DNA of 64,000 nucleotides from NCBI GenBank assembly GCA_039105265.1, contig JAPFFF010000023.1:1860001-1924000 (forward strand). Reading direction: 5' to 3'. The position numbers were made by a program, and so were the translations under genes. Shown piece by piece: positions 41,760 through 53,000 of the stretch (position 1 is the stretch's first letter; every line of letters starts with the position of its first letter). Source of the DNA: Tritrichomonas musculus. Its lineage: Eukaryota; Parabasalia; Tritrichomonadida; Tritrichomonadidae. The notes under the pieces are model-generated. The model was not told the origin of the DNA. It did no database searches and saw only the letters and a program-made list of their open reading frames with translations.

Positions 41760-43541
41760 ATGTCTCAAAAGGCTGAAATCCCAGAAGAAAACGAAGAAAG
41801 ACAAAATGAAATTGATGAAGCCCTTTTTTCTGATGTTGATATCAATTCCTTAGGCTTAAATGATCGCGTTTTTTCAGCATTAACCGATAAAATGCAAATC
41901 ACTAGATTAACCAAAGTTCAGGCAGAGTCGTTTCAACCAATAATGGACCATAAAGATTTAATGATGCGCGCAGATACAGGAAGTGGTAAAACATTGTCAT
42001 ACTTGATTCCAATAATGAATCGACTTTCAATTGATTTTCCAAAAGATACTCGTCCAATCAAACGCGAATTGGGACCTCTGGTCATCGTTGTTTCACCTAC
42101 TCGTGAACTTTGCCTTCAAATCTCAACAATTCTTGGTCAATTTCGAAAAACAATGCCACATGTAACAGTTGGAACATTACTTGGAGGTGAAAAAGTCCAA
42201 ACAGAAAAGAAACGAATTAGGAAGGGAATCAACATTCTTATTGCTACTCCAGGACGTCTTCAATATCATCTTCAAAACTCCCAAAATTTAACTACAGACA
42301 ACCTCCAATTTCTCGTATTAGATGAAGCAGATCGTTTATTAGATATGGGATTTCTTGGCAAAGTTACAGAAATCATTAATGCGTTACCACCACGCCAAAC
42401 AATTTTAGTTTCTGCAACTCTTCACCAGCAACTTAAAACTTTACAAGAGCTTTCTCTTCATGATCCAATTACTATTGGTGAAATAAAGGATGAAGAGTTT
42501 TCAGTTCCATCAACACTTATCCAAAGATTTGTTCAAGTTGATGCAAAATGGCGACTTCCAGTTCTTGCAGCCTTACTCAGACGTTGTTCAATAGATATTG
42601 AAAACATGAAATGCATTGTTTTTATCAACTGTTGCAGTGCTGTCGATTTTTACTACACTTTCTTCAGCTATTTCGATTACAAGACTCCAGGAGAAAGACG
42701 CCGTCTTCCACGTGGGCCTAGAAACAAACAAACAATTGAAGATGAGATAAATAAATCATTTGACAAAATCGATGCCAAAAATGCTACAATCAACGATACT
42801 CACGCTTCAACCGACAATGATGAAGTTGGAGCTTATTCACCATACTTAAAATGCCCAATCTTTCGAATTCATGGAAATGTTGAACATGTTGATCGTGTAA
42901 AATCAATCAGTAAGTTTACAGCTGCTGAAAGCGCTGTTCTCTTTTGTACAGATGTTGCAGCTCGTGGACTTGATATTCAAGGCGTTACAACTATCATTCA
43001 ATTTGATCCTCCAGTTGATACAGATGATTATGTTCATCGTGTCGGAAGAACTGCACGTATTGGAAATGATGGCATTGCATACCTGTTTCTTCAAGAAAAA
43101 GAAATCAAATTCATTGATCTTCTTCGAGGAAAAAATATTGAAATCAAAGAATATCCCGTTAAACGACTTATACATAAAGCAGTACAAGCAATGCTTGGTG
43201 ATGATGATGACAAATGCATGGCAGCACTTCGTATGGAAGTGTTTTCTACAGTTCAGAACAATGATATTGAAAGTCTTGCAATGAGAGCTTGGGCATCAGC
43301 CATTAAGGCATATGCATCACACAAAAGAGAAACAAGAAATATTTTTAACAAAAGAGATTTGCATTTAGGCCACATGGCATGTGCATTTGGTCTAGAAAAG
43401 ACACCAACTCAATTGAGTGAAATCCTTGCAGAAGAAAGACAAAGCGAAAGGAAACAGAAAGGCCCTGATGAAGATGGTGGAAGTAGTGATAAGAAGAAAT
43501 TCTTACCAGCTGTTGAAGATAGAACATCTGAATTTCTGTAA
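41760..43541 (+). CDS. DEAD-box RNA helicase, Dbp7/DDX31-like
   Basis: Using the ATG at 41760 (the frame extends upstream only to a TTG at 41730) gives 593 residues. All helicase motifs are present: RADTGSGKT (71-78 for the P-loop), PTRELCLQ, GGEK with KRIRKGINILIATPGRL, LDEADRLLD (DEAD 188-191), SATL, and DVAARGLDIQG, DDYVHRVGRTARIG in the second lobe. MGGEK/RKGINI, SLHDP and the insertion between motifs IV and V (residues about 305-365) point to the Dbp7/DDX31 group, which remodels early 60S ribosomal particles in the nucleolus. The tail (about 470-593) fits the C-terminal extension of that group. Confidence 0.9.
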   Translation: MSQKAEIPEENEERQNEIDEALFSDVDINSLGLNDRVFSALTDKMQITRLTKVQAESFQPIMDHKDLMMRADTGSGKTLSYLIPIMNRLSIDFPKDTRPIKRELGPLVIVVSPTRELCLQISTILGQFRKTMPHVTVGTLLGGEKVQTEKKRIRKGINILIATPGRLQYHLQNSQNLTTDNLQFLVLDEADRLLDMGFLGKVTEIINALPPRQTILVSATLHQQLKTLQELSLHDPITIGEIKDEEFSVPSTLIQRFVQVDAKWRLPVLAALLRRCSIDIENMKCIVFINCCSAVDFYYTFFSYFDYKTPGERRRLPRGPRNKQTIEDEINKSFDKIDAKNATINDTHASTDNDEVGAYSPYLKCPIFRIHGNVEHVDRVKSISKFTAAESAVLFCTDVAARGLDIQGVTTIIQFDPPVDTDDYVHRVGRTARIGNDGIAYLFLQEKEIKFIDLLRGKNIEIKEYPVKRLIHKAVQAMLGDDDDKCMAALRMEVFSTVQNNDIESLAMRAWASAIKAYASHKRETRNIFNKRDLHLGHMACAFGLEKTPTQLSEILAEERQSERKQKGPDEDGGSSDKKKFLPAVEDRTSEFL

Positions 43542-43911
43542 TATGTTAAATAAAAATTTATATATATATTAGTATTTAATTAATTATTTTGATTTGAATT
43601 AAAATAAAATCCATTAGTATTATTGTGCTTGTAGAGATATTAAAATACCAATATTCCTATTAGCGAAAAAATAATCATAAATATTTTAGTAAATCATTCA
43701 ATTATTTGCTTTATATTCATAAACAAATATTAAATTTGGTATTACTCTTATATTTATTATTAATTAAAATATGAATAATTGAAAAAAATTGCAAAATCCT
43801 AAATTTTTAACTTTAAAAAACATACAAGCATATCAAATTTTCTAAGAAATCAAAAACATAATGATAATAACAAATAAAAAAAAATAATTATAAATAATAT
43901 ACATTTTTTAT
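43542..43911. other. Convergent intergenic region
   Basis: A/T-rich stretch between the helicase and the pseudokinase-Sel1 gene. No gene or strong repeat seen. Confidence 0.6.
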
Positions 43912-46900
43912 TTATTGTTCTGATAACAATTCGCTTTGATGCTCTTCAGACACGATATTGTAATAAACATTAGCCTCAATATTTCCTTTATCGGCCGCCA
44001 TTTTATAATAATATTGTGCCTCTTCTTTATTAACAGCAACACCTTCTCCATTTTCAAGCATCAAAGCGTACTGCAGCATTGCCTTCACGTTTCCCTTATA
44101 AGCAGCGTTTTTAATATAATTACAAGCCTTTCTTTTATTAATTTGAACACCTTCACCTTTCAAGAGCATCAAACCGTAATTTAGCATTGCTTTTACATTT
44201 CCTTTATCAGCAGCATTTTTGAAATATTTACAAGCTTCTTGTTTATTTACAGGGACACCCTCACCTTTTTTTGACATTAAACCGTAATTTAACATAGCTT
44301 CAACGTTACCTCTATCAGCAGCTTTTTTCAAATAAAAACAAGCTTTTTTCTTATCAATTGAAATTCCTTCACCTTTAGCTAACATTAAACCGTAATTTCT
44401 CATTGCTTCAATATTTCTTTTATTTGCAGCTAATTTGAAATAATAACAAGCAGCTTCTTTATTGATTTGGACACCATCACCGTTAGATAACATTAAACCA
44501 TACTGAAGCATTGCATTAGAATTCCCTCTATCTGCAGCCATTTTTAAATATTTAGCACTTTCAACTTTATTGATTGAAGTTCCTTCACCTTTAAATAACA
44601 TGATACCATAATCATACATAGCTTTAAAGTTTCCACCATCAGCAGCCAATCTACTATAATAACAAGCTTCTTCTTTATTAATTTTAATACCTTCACCTTT
44701 CATTAATAAAGAACTATAAATCATCATTGCTTCAGTATTTCCACTGTCAGCAGCAGCTTTAAAATAACGACAACTTTCTTCTTTGTTAATTTGAACACCT
44801 TCACCTTTTAATAACATTAATGCATAGTTTAACATAGCATCAACATTTCCTCGATCTGCTGCTACTTTGAAATAATGACAAGCTTTAATTTTATCAACTT
44901 TTTCACTGTCATTATTATGACGTTTATTATAATAACGATACAATTCTCTTCGATCAATTTCAACTCCTTCTCCTGATAACAACATTAAACCATAATAATT
45001 CATTGCTTCAATATTTCCTTTATCACTTGCTATTCGATAATATCGACAAGCTTTTCGCTTGTTAATTGGAATTCCATATCCATGTTCTAGCATTATTCCA
45101 TAATGAAGCATTCCTTCAGCATTTCCTTCATCTGCAGCTCGTTTGAAATAATGACAAGCTGCCCTTAAATCCTTTTGAATTCCTTCTCCTTTAGTTAATG
45201 CTATTCCATATTGAACCATCGCTGCAACATCTCCATCGTTGGCCAATTGCTTCATGCTTTTGGCTTCTTTCGCTTTGCTAATAATTGCTCGTTCTGCTTT
45301 TGTCAGTCGAAAACTTGATGATGAAATCATTTTGTCTTCGATTTTGTTGTCAATTTGATCAGCTTCGTTTATAATTGGATTGATTTCACTTTCTAAGAAA
45401 TCTTCTGTTTCTGTTACAACAATTGTTTGCTGATTATTTTCTTCTTTCTTTTGAAGTTGCTTCATTATATAATCGTCACTTTTTTGACATCCATTTATTT
45501 TTGATTTTTCAAATAATTCCATCGACTTTTTGAATAGAATTTTACCGTATTCATACATGGCTTCAGCATCACCCGCATCCGACGCCTTTTTAAAATATTT
45601 CTTAGCAACAGAAATATTTCTTTCTTTCTTTTTAATTCTGCCATACAAGGTCAAAAGTAACGGATTTTCTTCATTCAAAAGTGGCGATAAAATGAATTCC
45701 ATTTCATCCGGATCTGGCTGCTTTTGAAGCTTTTTATCAAGAATAAGTTGACAATAATAAATGGCCGAATCAACAAATCCGCCATTTATCGCCTCAATTA
45801 TATAATCAACTCCCATTTCGTCATTTTGTGGAAATTTGTTCGAGCCTTCAAAAAGCATTTTTCCAAGCAAAAATTGCTTCTCTGAATCGCCACTATCGGC
45901 CTGACGAATGAGTTGCTGACAATCAGCATCGAGTAGATCAAAAACATCTTCAGGGAAAGTTATTTTTCTTCGAAATCTCAAATATTTTTGATTGATTAAT
46001 TGGTCGACATTAACTTCAATGTAAGTCGAGCTTGTTGGACTCACAAAATCTTTTAATTGAATTATTTGTTTGGTTGAATTAACCGTTTTTAAATAGTCAT
46101 CAATGAATTTGACATAGTCATTAAAATCAACTTTTTCAATACTTTCCATAATGAAATGTGAGTCAGTCCTCAAAAGTTCAACAATGCTGTCAAAAGTGGG
46201 TCGTTTATATGAGTCTTTCAATGAACATTCATTGATCAATTTTTGATAACATTTCGGAATCGATTCGTCTCTAATGATTAATTTTTCTCCTTGAACGGGA
46301 GTCTCGTTTGTTAGAATTTCATACATAACAAGTGAAAATGAATAAACATCATTAGCTTTGGCGGTTCTTGTGGCGGTTATTTTACCTCTATTGGTCAATC
46401 TTGTAAGGTTAATTTTTGTGTTGTAAAAATTGTTGATTTTTGGACATAAAAAATCATCCATTAAAATGTTTTGAGTATTTAATTCACCATGAACAATGTC
46501 ACATGAATGTAAATATGACATCCCTGAGGCAATTCCGTAAATATTAATTAATTTCTTGGTGTCATCCCATATTGATATTTTTTTTAATTGTTTTTGTAAA
46601 TCAAGAATTGATCTCAATGAACCATTTGGAGAATATTCCGTAATAATAACTGGATTGGGATGGTTTTCAAAATCATTTAAAGTACATCCGATAAATTGTA
46701 GAATAGATGGATGATGCATTTTCGAAATTTGAATAATATTTCGCGAAAGTTCATTTATTTCGCTTTTTGAAACTTTAGGTAATAAAAAATTTGCTGCTTT
46801 TTTCGTAGTAATAATGTTTTCTTTTATTAATATTTTGGCACAATAAATTTGTTGCCCTCCTTGCTCTGTGACTTTGTAAAATTCTTTAGAATCACTTTCT

Positions 46901-46959
46901 TCTATTTTTTCCAGTTTCTCATATTTTTTTAGGTCGAGAAATGGAGTAGAAATAGACAT
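43912..46959 (-). CDS. Pseudokinase with regular Sel1-repeat array
   Basis: This 1015-residue protein starts with a TKL-like kinase fold (about 12-275). Lysine of the VAIK motif is kept (YCAKIL), but the catalytic loop is VHGELNTQN instead of HRDLKxxN, DFG is NNF, and no glycine loop or APE is evident, so it is predicted inactive. Divergent Sel1 units occur near 360-490. Residues about 575-1000 hold eleven regular 36-residue Sel1 repeats plus a partial one, of form DKGNxxAMLNYGLMLLKGEG then (V/I)xINKxxACxYFKxAA. Such solenoids bind partner proteins. The architecture matches the protein at 2347-6060. The start is supported by an upstream CACTTTTTCATATAA stretch that combines an ACTTTTTC motif with an Inr-like TCATA about 15 bases before the ATG. 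Confidence 0.9.
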   Translation of the reverse strand: MSISTPFLDLKKYEKLEKIEESDSKEFYKVTEQGGQQIYCAKILIKENIITTKKAANFLLPKVSKSEINELSRNIIQISKMHHPSILQFIGCTLNDFENHPNPVIITEYSPNGSLRSILDLQKQLKKISIWDDTKKLINIYGIASGMSYLHSCDIVHGELNTQNILMDDFLCPKINNFYNTKINLTRLTNRGKITATRTAKANDVYSFSLVMYEILTNETPVQGEKLIIRDESIPKCYQKLINECSLKDSYKRPTFDSIVELLRTDSHFIMESIEKVDFNDYVKFIDDYLKTVNSTKQIIQLKDFVSPTSSTYIEVNVDQLINQKYLRFRRKITFPEDVFDLLDADCQQLIRQADSGDSEKQFLLGKMLFEGSNKFPQNDEMGVDYIIEAINGGFVDSAIYYCQLILDKKLQKQPDPDEMEFILSPLLNEENPLLLTLYGRIKKKERNISVAKKYFKKASDAGDAEAMYEYGKILFKKSMELFEKSKINGCQKSDDYIMKQLQKKEENNQQTIVVTETEDFLESEINPIINEADQIDNKIEDKMISSSSFRLTKAERAIISKAKEAKSMKQLANDGDVAAMVQYGIALTKGEGIQKDLRAACHYFKRAADEGNAEGMLHYGIMLEHGYGIPINKRKACRYYRIASDKGNIEAMNYYGLMLLSGEGVEIDRRELYRYYNKRHNNDSEKVDKIKACHYFKVAADRGNVDAMLNYALMLLKGEGVQINKEESCRYFKAAADSGNTEAMMIYSSLLMKGEGIKINKEEACYYSRLAADGGNFKAMYDYGIMLFKGEGTSINKVESAKYLKMAADRGNSNAMLQYGLMLSNGDGVQINKEAACYYFKLAANKRNIEAMRNYGLMLAKGEGISIDKKKACFYLKKAADRGNVEAMLNYGLMSKKGEGVPVNKQEACKYFKNAADKGNVKAMLNYGLMLLKGEGVQINKRKACNYIKNAAYKGNVKAMLQYALMLENGEGVAVNKEEAQYYYKMAADKGNIEANVYYNIVSEEHQSELLSEQ
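43940..45240 (-). repeat. 108-bp Sel1 coding repeats
   Basis: About twelve 36-codon units, one interrupted by a short insertion (residues with NKRHNNDSEKVDK). They are similar in protein but varied in DNA, so the array is old, unlike the near-identical 279-bp array at 462-1210. Confidence 0.85.
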
Positions 46960-47043
46960 GCGTTTATATGAAAAAGTGAAAAACGTTTACAAAAACTTTT
47001 TCTTAATAATTTCGTAAAATCTACTAACAAAAAGTTAATTTTT
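46960..47043 (-). promoter_or_regulatory. ACTTTTTC cluster and Inr-like site of the pseudokinase gene
   Basis: Read on the minus strand, CACTTTTTCATATAA (46964-46978) merges the motif with an Inr-like TCATA. Further copies are GAAAAAGTT (46994-47002 on the minus strand) and TAACTTTTT (47029-47037 on the minus strand). Confidence 0.45.
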
Positions 47044-47201
47044 TTTCAATACTTTAAAAATTTTCTTCAGAATACCATTTAAGCTATATTTTTTTATTCA
47101 CAAACCTCAATATTGCTAATAATAAATAACAAAACCTCAATGATTTTTTTTTAAGAATTTTATTGTATTCAAAACCAAATTTGCCCTCTTACAATTAATA
47201 A

Positions 47202-48797
47202 ATGACAAGTAAGCGCAGTCTGCGCAAATTTAAGCCAAAGATAAGTCCAGCAGACGATAATCCACAAACAAATAGTTCTAATCTTCCTCCACTTAATACA
47301 GACAAAAGAAATTTTATAATTGATGGGAACCATAATTTACAAATAAACATTAAAGAAGTAAAAACATCTTCTGACATTATTAAATATTTGAGAAACGAAT
47401 TTCCTAGACATAATGTTACTGGATTTCAATATAATGGAAGAAATTATGATATTGATAATGATGATGATGTGAGTTCGTTTTTTGAAATTTCGAAAAGTTA
47501 TGATATTTCCTTAATTTATACACCAAAACCTCCTAATACTTCGTCGTCATCATCATCTAGACCTTCTTCAAAAAATGACATATCATCAAGCAGCAATTCA
47601 ACGAATAATACAAATGCAACTAAATTGGAGTATCCATCATTAGGACCCATAAATATTTTTATAGAATCAACTCAAACGACTCTAGCTTTTATTGATTATA
47701 CAAAATCCATGTCTTCTTTATTTTGTGGTATCAAACGAACAGAAATTGCTACAAATATTATTAATAAAGTTAAGCTATCTTTTTGTGATTACCAAATTCG
47801 TGATCCTTTCTTATTTTATGGAAATGAATTCCAAGGATTAAATAAAAACTTAATCAATCAACCAGAACTATTTAAAAATACGAATTCTACAATTTTTGAT
47901 ACAATTAACCAAGCAGTAAGATATTTTGAAGAAAATCCAGCTCAACAATATAAACGCATTTTTTTTGTTAGTGATTGTGAAAGTGATACAAAGGAAGCTG
48001 ATGTTATTCAAATTTGCAACAATCTTTTAAAAAACAATATAATTCTTGATGCAATTTTATTAAATGATAAACCAAAAAAGAAACCAACATCTTTACTAAC
48101 AAGCGTTTGCTCAATGTCTCATATTACTGGAGGAATTTTTTTGATACCACAAAAAATAGAAGATGCATATTCTTTTACAGAATTAGAAATGTTGATTGAC
48201 TTATCAACTAGACCATTTTCTCATTTAACTCATAAAATGCATATTGGTGAGCCTATTTTTAAACGGGTATCAGAAAACATTCAATATAATTCCCCAGAGT
48301 ATTCTAGAAAAAGAAATTTCACATTTTATCATGATGTTATTTTAATTTCAACTAAAAAAATGAAGCCTTCAAACGAAAATTTTAGTAATCAGATCAATGA
48401 ATGCGCAAATAAACAATCATCAAATAGTTTTTATTCTATATTTTATTTATTTGATGATTATTTGCATCAGATTGATCCTCAAAAGGCTATAGTATTTATC
48501 AAAGGAAATGATCCTGAGCTTGTTTATCAAATTTTAATTCGTTTTTCGAATGATTTTCAAAAGACATTACCTTCTTTATTCTTACTATCCGATATTAAAC
48601 TCAAAAATGAAAAAAGTAAGTCGAATGGCTTTATTATCTATGATAATAATAAAAAATATACTGATTTAGTCCAAATTTTATGCGATGTGAGATCGCTTAT
48701 GAGGTCAAGTGAACCTGACGAAAAATATTATAAATTAGCTTTTGGACCAATTAAATCTTTAGATGAAATAGATAGTCTATTTCGTGTATGCTATTGA
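47202..48797 (+). CDS. Ubiquitin/PB1-like plus von Willebrand A domain protein
   Basis: This 531-residue protein has a basic N-terminus, a ubiquitin- or PB1-like fold (about 35-110; NFIIDGNHNLQINIKEV...GFQYNGRNYDIDNDDDVSSF), a Ser/Asn-rich linker (110-150) and a vWA domain (about 155-335). The metal site looks nearly intact: AFIDYTKSMSS supplies Asp-x-Thr-x-Ser, TNSTIFDTI the threonine, and FFVSDCESD the aspartate. A C-terminal domain (340-531) of unknown type follows. In trichomonads such vWA proteins often occur with ubiquitin-system domains, so a ubiquitin-linked role is inferred, not shown. It is divergent with the pseudokinase-Sel1 gene, 242 bp apart. Confidence 0.7.
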   Translation: MTSKRSLRKFKPKISPADDNPQTNSSNLPPLNTDKRNFIIDGNHNLQINIKEVKTSSDIIKYLRNEFPRHNVTGFQYNGRNYDIDNDDDVSSFFEISKSYDISLIYTPKPPNTSSSSSSRPSSKNDISSSSNSTNNTNATKLEYPSLGPINIFIESTQTTLAFIDYTKSMSSLFCGIKRTEIATNIINKVKLSFCDYQIRDPFLFYGNEFQGLNKNLINQPELFKNTNSTIFDTINQAVRYFEENPAQQYKRIFFVSDCESDTKEADVIQICNNLLKNNIILDAILLNDKPKKKPTSLLTSVCSMSHITGGIFLIPQKIEDAYSFTELEMLIDLSTRPFSHLTHKMHIGEPIFKRVSENIQYNSPEYSRKRNFTFYHDVILISTKKMKPSNENFSNQINECANKQSSNSFYSIFYLFDDYLHQIDPQKAIVFIKGNDPELVYQILIRFSNDFQKTLPSLFLLSDIKLKNEKSKSNGFIIYDNNKKYTDLVQILCDVRSLMRSSEPDEKYYKLAFGPIKSLDEIDSLFRVCY

Positions 48798-49058
48798 AAA
48801 AATTATACAACAATAAACAAATTCTTTTTGATCAATAAATAATCATGTTTTATCGAAATTTTTAATTCGACTTTTTCATAATTTTATTGAATATTTTTGA
48901 GGAAAAAAATCTCATACAATTTATTATATTTTTATTATTTATATTTAATCATGAAATTCAATTTTTTTGCGTTAATATTGGTTTGTGATTCAAAACGATG
49001 TATAGTTTGAGAGAAAAGGTGGCCCGATTAAAATAAAAAAGACGTTAATTTAAAAAAA
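48798..49058. other. Intergenic stretch
   Basis: A/T-rich with nothing recognisable; it ends at the abrupt left edge of the dispersed repeat. Confidence 0.5.
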
Positions 49059-49774
49059 ATCAAATAAAACAATACGTAATCATTTTTTCAAAAAAATATA
49101 TGGAAAAAATAATTGTACATATAATTGTCGAAATAATAAAATAATAGAATTTAATTTCAGGAATAAAGCATAATTATATGATTCATACAATATTAAATAT
49201 TATATGATAATTTATAGATAATAATACTTTTTGTCTTAATTTAATATATATTTTTAAATAATAATAAAGAAATATTTTTCATAATTTATTATAAAACTAT
49301 TTTTTATTAAAATATCCTATCATTTCACTTGTTAATACAGGTTTGAATAACCGAATTATGTAATATAATACATATATTAAATTTTTATATTTAAATTATT
49401 AGTTATATATATGATAAAATATTAAATTTTTGTAAGCTTAAATAAGAGATATTTGTAAAATAAAAAATCATATTAATTATTCAAAAAAGATTATTTCAAT
49501 GAAAGGATATTATTTTTTCAGTTAATTTGAATTCTTTTGAAATTTTTAATTTTGAATGATTTTATTATTTGAATTAAAGTATTCAAAAATTTGAAAAAAT
49601 TACAACTACTCAATTTATTAAAATATGCATATCTTATAGTTAAATTAAGATATCAAAAAATATTCCTGCTAAAATAAAGATATTTTTCTATATTTAATAT
49701 ATATTTTATATACTAGTTAAAAACATATTAGAAATATGAATATTTCTGGCAACTAGGAATCAGACCTCCTTTTT
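49059..49774. repeat. Dispersed non-coding repeat, copy B
   Basis: Counterpart of 13439-13905, in the same orientation. Both edges coincide (ATCAAATAAAACAATA on the left, GAATCAGACCTCCTTTTT on the right). Copy B has an additional segment at about 49307-49535. The block around AAGATATTTTTCTATATTTA is almost identical in both copies. It ends 295 bp before the ATG of the next gene. Confidence 0.85.
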
Positions 49775-50030
49775 GAGAGAAAACAATTTCAAAAAAAAAT
49801 TGGTTATTCTCAAATTTCGTTCAAAATTTGTTTGAGAAAAAAACTTTTCTTTATTGAATAGTATTCATTTAAACGATTTTTAGTTTTTCATTTTCTTATT
49901 TTTTCCATCATTATTTTCTATCTTTCTATTCATTCATCCCAATTAGTTTAAAAAAAATTTTACATTTTGTTAAATATTGAATAATTATCTTGTGATATTT
50001 CAACTTTTTCAAAAAATCGCAGAATTATTA

Positions 50031-50042
50031 ACTTTTTCATTA
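50031..50042 (+). promoter_or_regulatory. ACTTTTTC motif fused to Inr-like site
   Basis: ACTTTTTCATTA lies 27-38 bases before the ATG at 50069 and joins the recurrent ACTTTTTC motif to an Inr-like TCATTA. A second AACTTTTTC lies at 50002-50010. Confidence 0.45.
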
Positions 50043-50068
50043 AAGTTTTCCATAAAACTCAAATCGCA

Positions 50069-53000
50069 ATGCAAAGCATTGCATTAGACCAGAACGATTC
50101 ATGCAAAAACGAAGAAATGACAAAAATATTTTCTTTTATTTTACTTTTACCTCAAAAATGGAAAGCTTCGAATAATATTTCCAATCCACGAGACAAAGTT
50201 CCTAATATTATCGTATCCAAATATTCACGAATTCTTGAACAGCTTTTCGTTTTACCGCCAGATAATGCCAACTATTTTTTGCAACTAGATTTAGCATCAA
50301 ATTCTCATGTAAATCCGAGTTTAAATTCTAAAAAAAATAGGTTAAAATATAAAAATAAAGACGCAAATAAAGAATTCATGCAAAATTTACTATACTTATC
50401 GACTTACCAATCAATCTATAATTTTTTAATGAAGCTTGTTTTATGTAACTCTTCGCAATCGGTATCATTTTTTGAGAAAATAAATTTTACAGATATATTA
50501 ATAGAGTTTCTTTTTCAAAAAGAGAACTTTACTAATAAAAAAATATTTGACCAAACAATTCGCCTAATCGATAACTTAATATCAAATTTGCAAGTAAATT
50601 CTCCACTAATTACTCCACTTTTCAACGAATGTAATAAACAAAAAGATGAAGTATACAAAATACTATTCAATAAAAGTGATGATAGATTGAATTCGATTTT
50701 TTGCTCTTCATCAAATTCTTATCAATCTGATTATCCAAACAATATTACAATTATCTTAGATCTTTCACTTTATAACGATTCAAATTACGGAATTGATCTC
50801 ATTTTATCTGTACAATCATTAATACACCAATCCAACCAAGAATCTTTAAATTATATTAACAAACTTGAAAATATCGAAAAATTATATCGTTTTTTAGAGC
50901 AGAAGATAAACAAAAAGCAATTTGATGCCACGACGAATTCATCTATTTTGTTACTTGCGTCAATCATGAATGATATTTTTTGCAATGATAATTTTGAGAT
51001 ACAAAGTGAAACCAAAAACAAAACTTTATTATCCAACCAATTCAAAATCCAAAATAACGAAAATTGCCAAAAAGGACCTGATTTCATTACCCAGACATTA
51101 CAAGAGCTTCAATTCTTAGACAATTATCGAAACAAAAATAATCAAGAAACTATTCCATTCAATAATTCAGAACAATATGGTGCGAATCTTCTGAGAATAT
51201 CAGCACCAATTTATAGTGATGAAAATAATGCCAACCAAGGTCAAAATTTCAATACAAATTTGACCATGAATGATCGTAATTGTCTATCACTTGGAACAAT
51301 CCAAGAAGGAACTGATTCTTTCTCCACTAATTCACAAAAGCTCTACAGTTCAAACAATCAATTTGAAACGCCACCATTTAACCGTAATTTCGGCGGTTAT
51401 TCATCACAAAAAGTGAACCATTTCACAGGACTTGGCTCAATCAATGAAGAAGAGATCCCGCTAATGAAGCCTGACTGTAGCAACGAAATTGACGATGAAA
51501 GCGCCGATGATGAGAGCAACAGCAACGAGAACATCGACGATGACGAAGGCAAGGAGAAACCTTCAGAAAGAGGGGATGAAGGGTGCATGCAGATAGAAAG
51601 AGAGAAGCCTGCAGAAGGTGAAGGTAGAGCTACAAACGAACGTGAAGATGATGACGAAAAGAAAACATTTTCTAATGAAGACATTTCGGATAGCAATTCG
51701 AATGAAAACGACTCCAAAAAGTGCCATAAGAAGAGAATCAATCACACGAGCCTCAGAAATAAGGACATCGAAGAGCTCATCAACTACAGCAGCTCGAGCT
51801 CCTACCTAAAGGCAAACGAGAGCCAGTCACGCAGGAAGCAGCCGTTACTGATTCCAGCCATTCCAAACAAGCCAAACCAGCCGATGTCGCCAGCGCGGCT
51901 TCGTTCTTTTGCCTCATTGAACAACATCAACTCAAAGAATAATCAGCGAATTTCTCTTTCATCGACATCATCGAATACATCAGCGACTACTTCGTCGACG
52001 TCATTGACGATTTCACAGTCGTCTTACGATAGAGTTGTTATTGACAACAACTCAGGCTACAGCAGCAACTACTACAAGGCGTCAATATCATCCAGCAACA
52101 GCGCTGCAAACATGCTCCAGACTGGCACAAAAAACAGCTTCACAGTCACAACAGGACTCGGCTCAAGCAACATAAACATGAGGAGCAATGTGAATCGAAA
52201 AGCGGCAAACATTCCGAAAAGAAACAGTTACTCGTTCATATCTCCTTTGAAGTCATTAATTGAAAATTCTCAAAATGACCTTGATGAGGCCAATTCTAAC
52301 AGTTCACAAACGGTAACTCAATACACTGAAGACGTCTTTCCAACAACAATTGTCGAGACAGTCGTTCCTGAGTACGCGAAAGAGATGAACCTTCAGAAGA
52401 ACCAAACACAAATAGCGGTTCCTATTGTTCAAACCGCTCCAACCACCAAAACCGCCCAAAGTTCACCGACGGTTAAGAAAGAAGAGGAAGAAAAAGTTGC
52501 TGATTCTAAAGTTGACTCTTTAAATGTCAACGAAAATGACGCAACAGCTGGAAATGAAGGTCATGCTAAATCCACAAATTACGATGACGTGTCTGCAACT
52601 CCAAGGGCTACTCATCGCAGGGGAAGTGGCAAGAAAAGATCAAGTTTCAATCCATTCGATTCGTTCCCTTGCAGAAAACGCTCGAGGAAGGGGAGAACAT
52701 CGCTTCCACCGTCAAGCATGATGATACAGAACGAGAACAAGGAGCCTCTTTCTCTACTAGAGTTGGCAACGTCGAGCGAGATATTGAATCTTGACAACTT
52801 CAGCTTCAAGATTGACGATGATTTGAACATAAATATTGGTTCAATGTCTGGCCCGATCTCGCGCGTGATTAATCCAGAGTTCAGATCGCCTTTTCGGAAG
52901 TCACACGGATCAATCGCCGTGTCGAACTCGTTCTCGAACATGCTGTGCAGCAAGAATTTGCGGAAAATGGAGATTGAAGATAACGAGATGGACAACGCTG

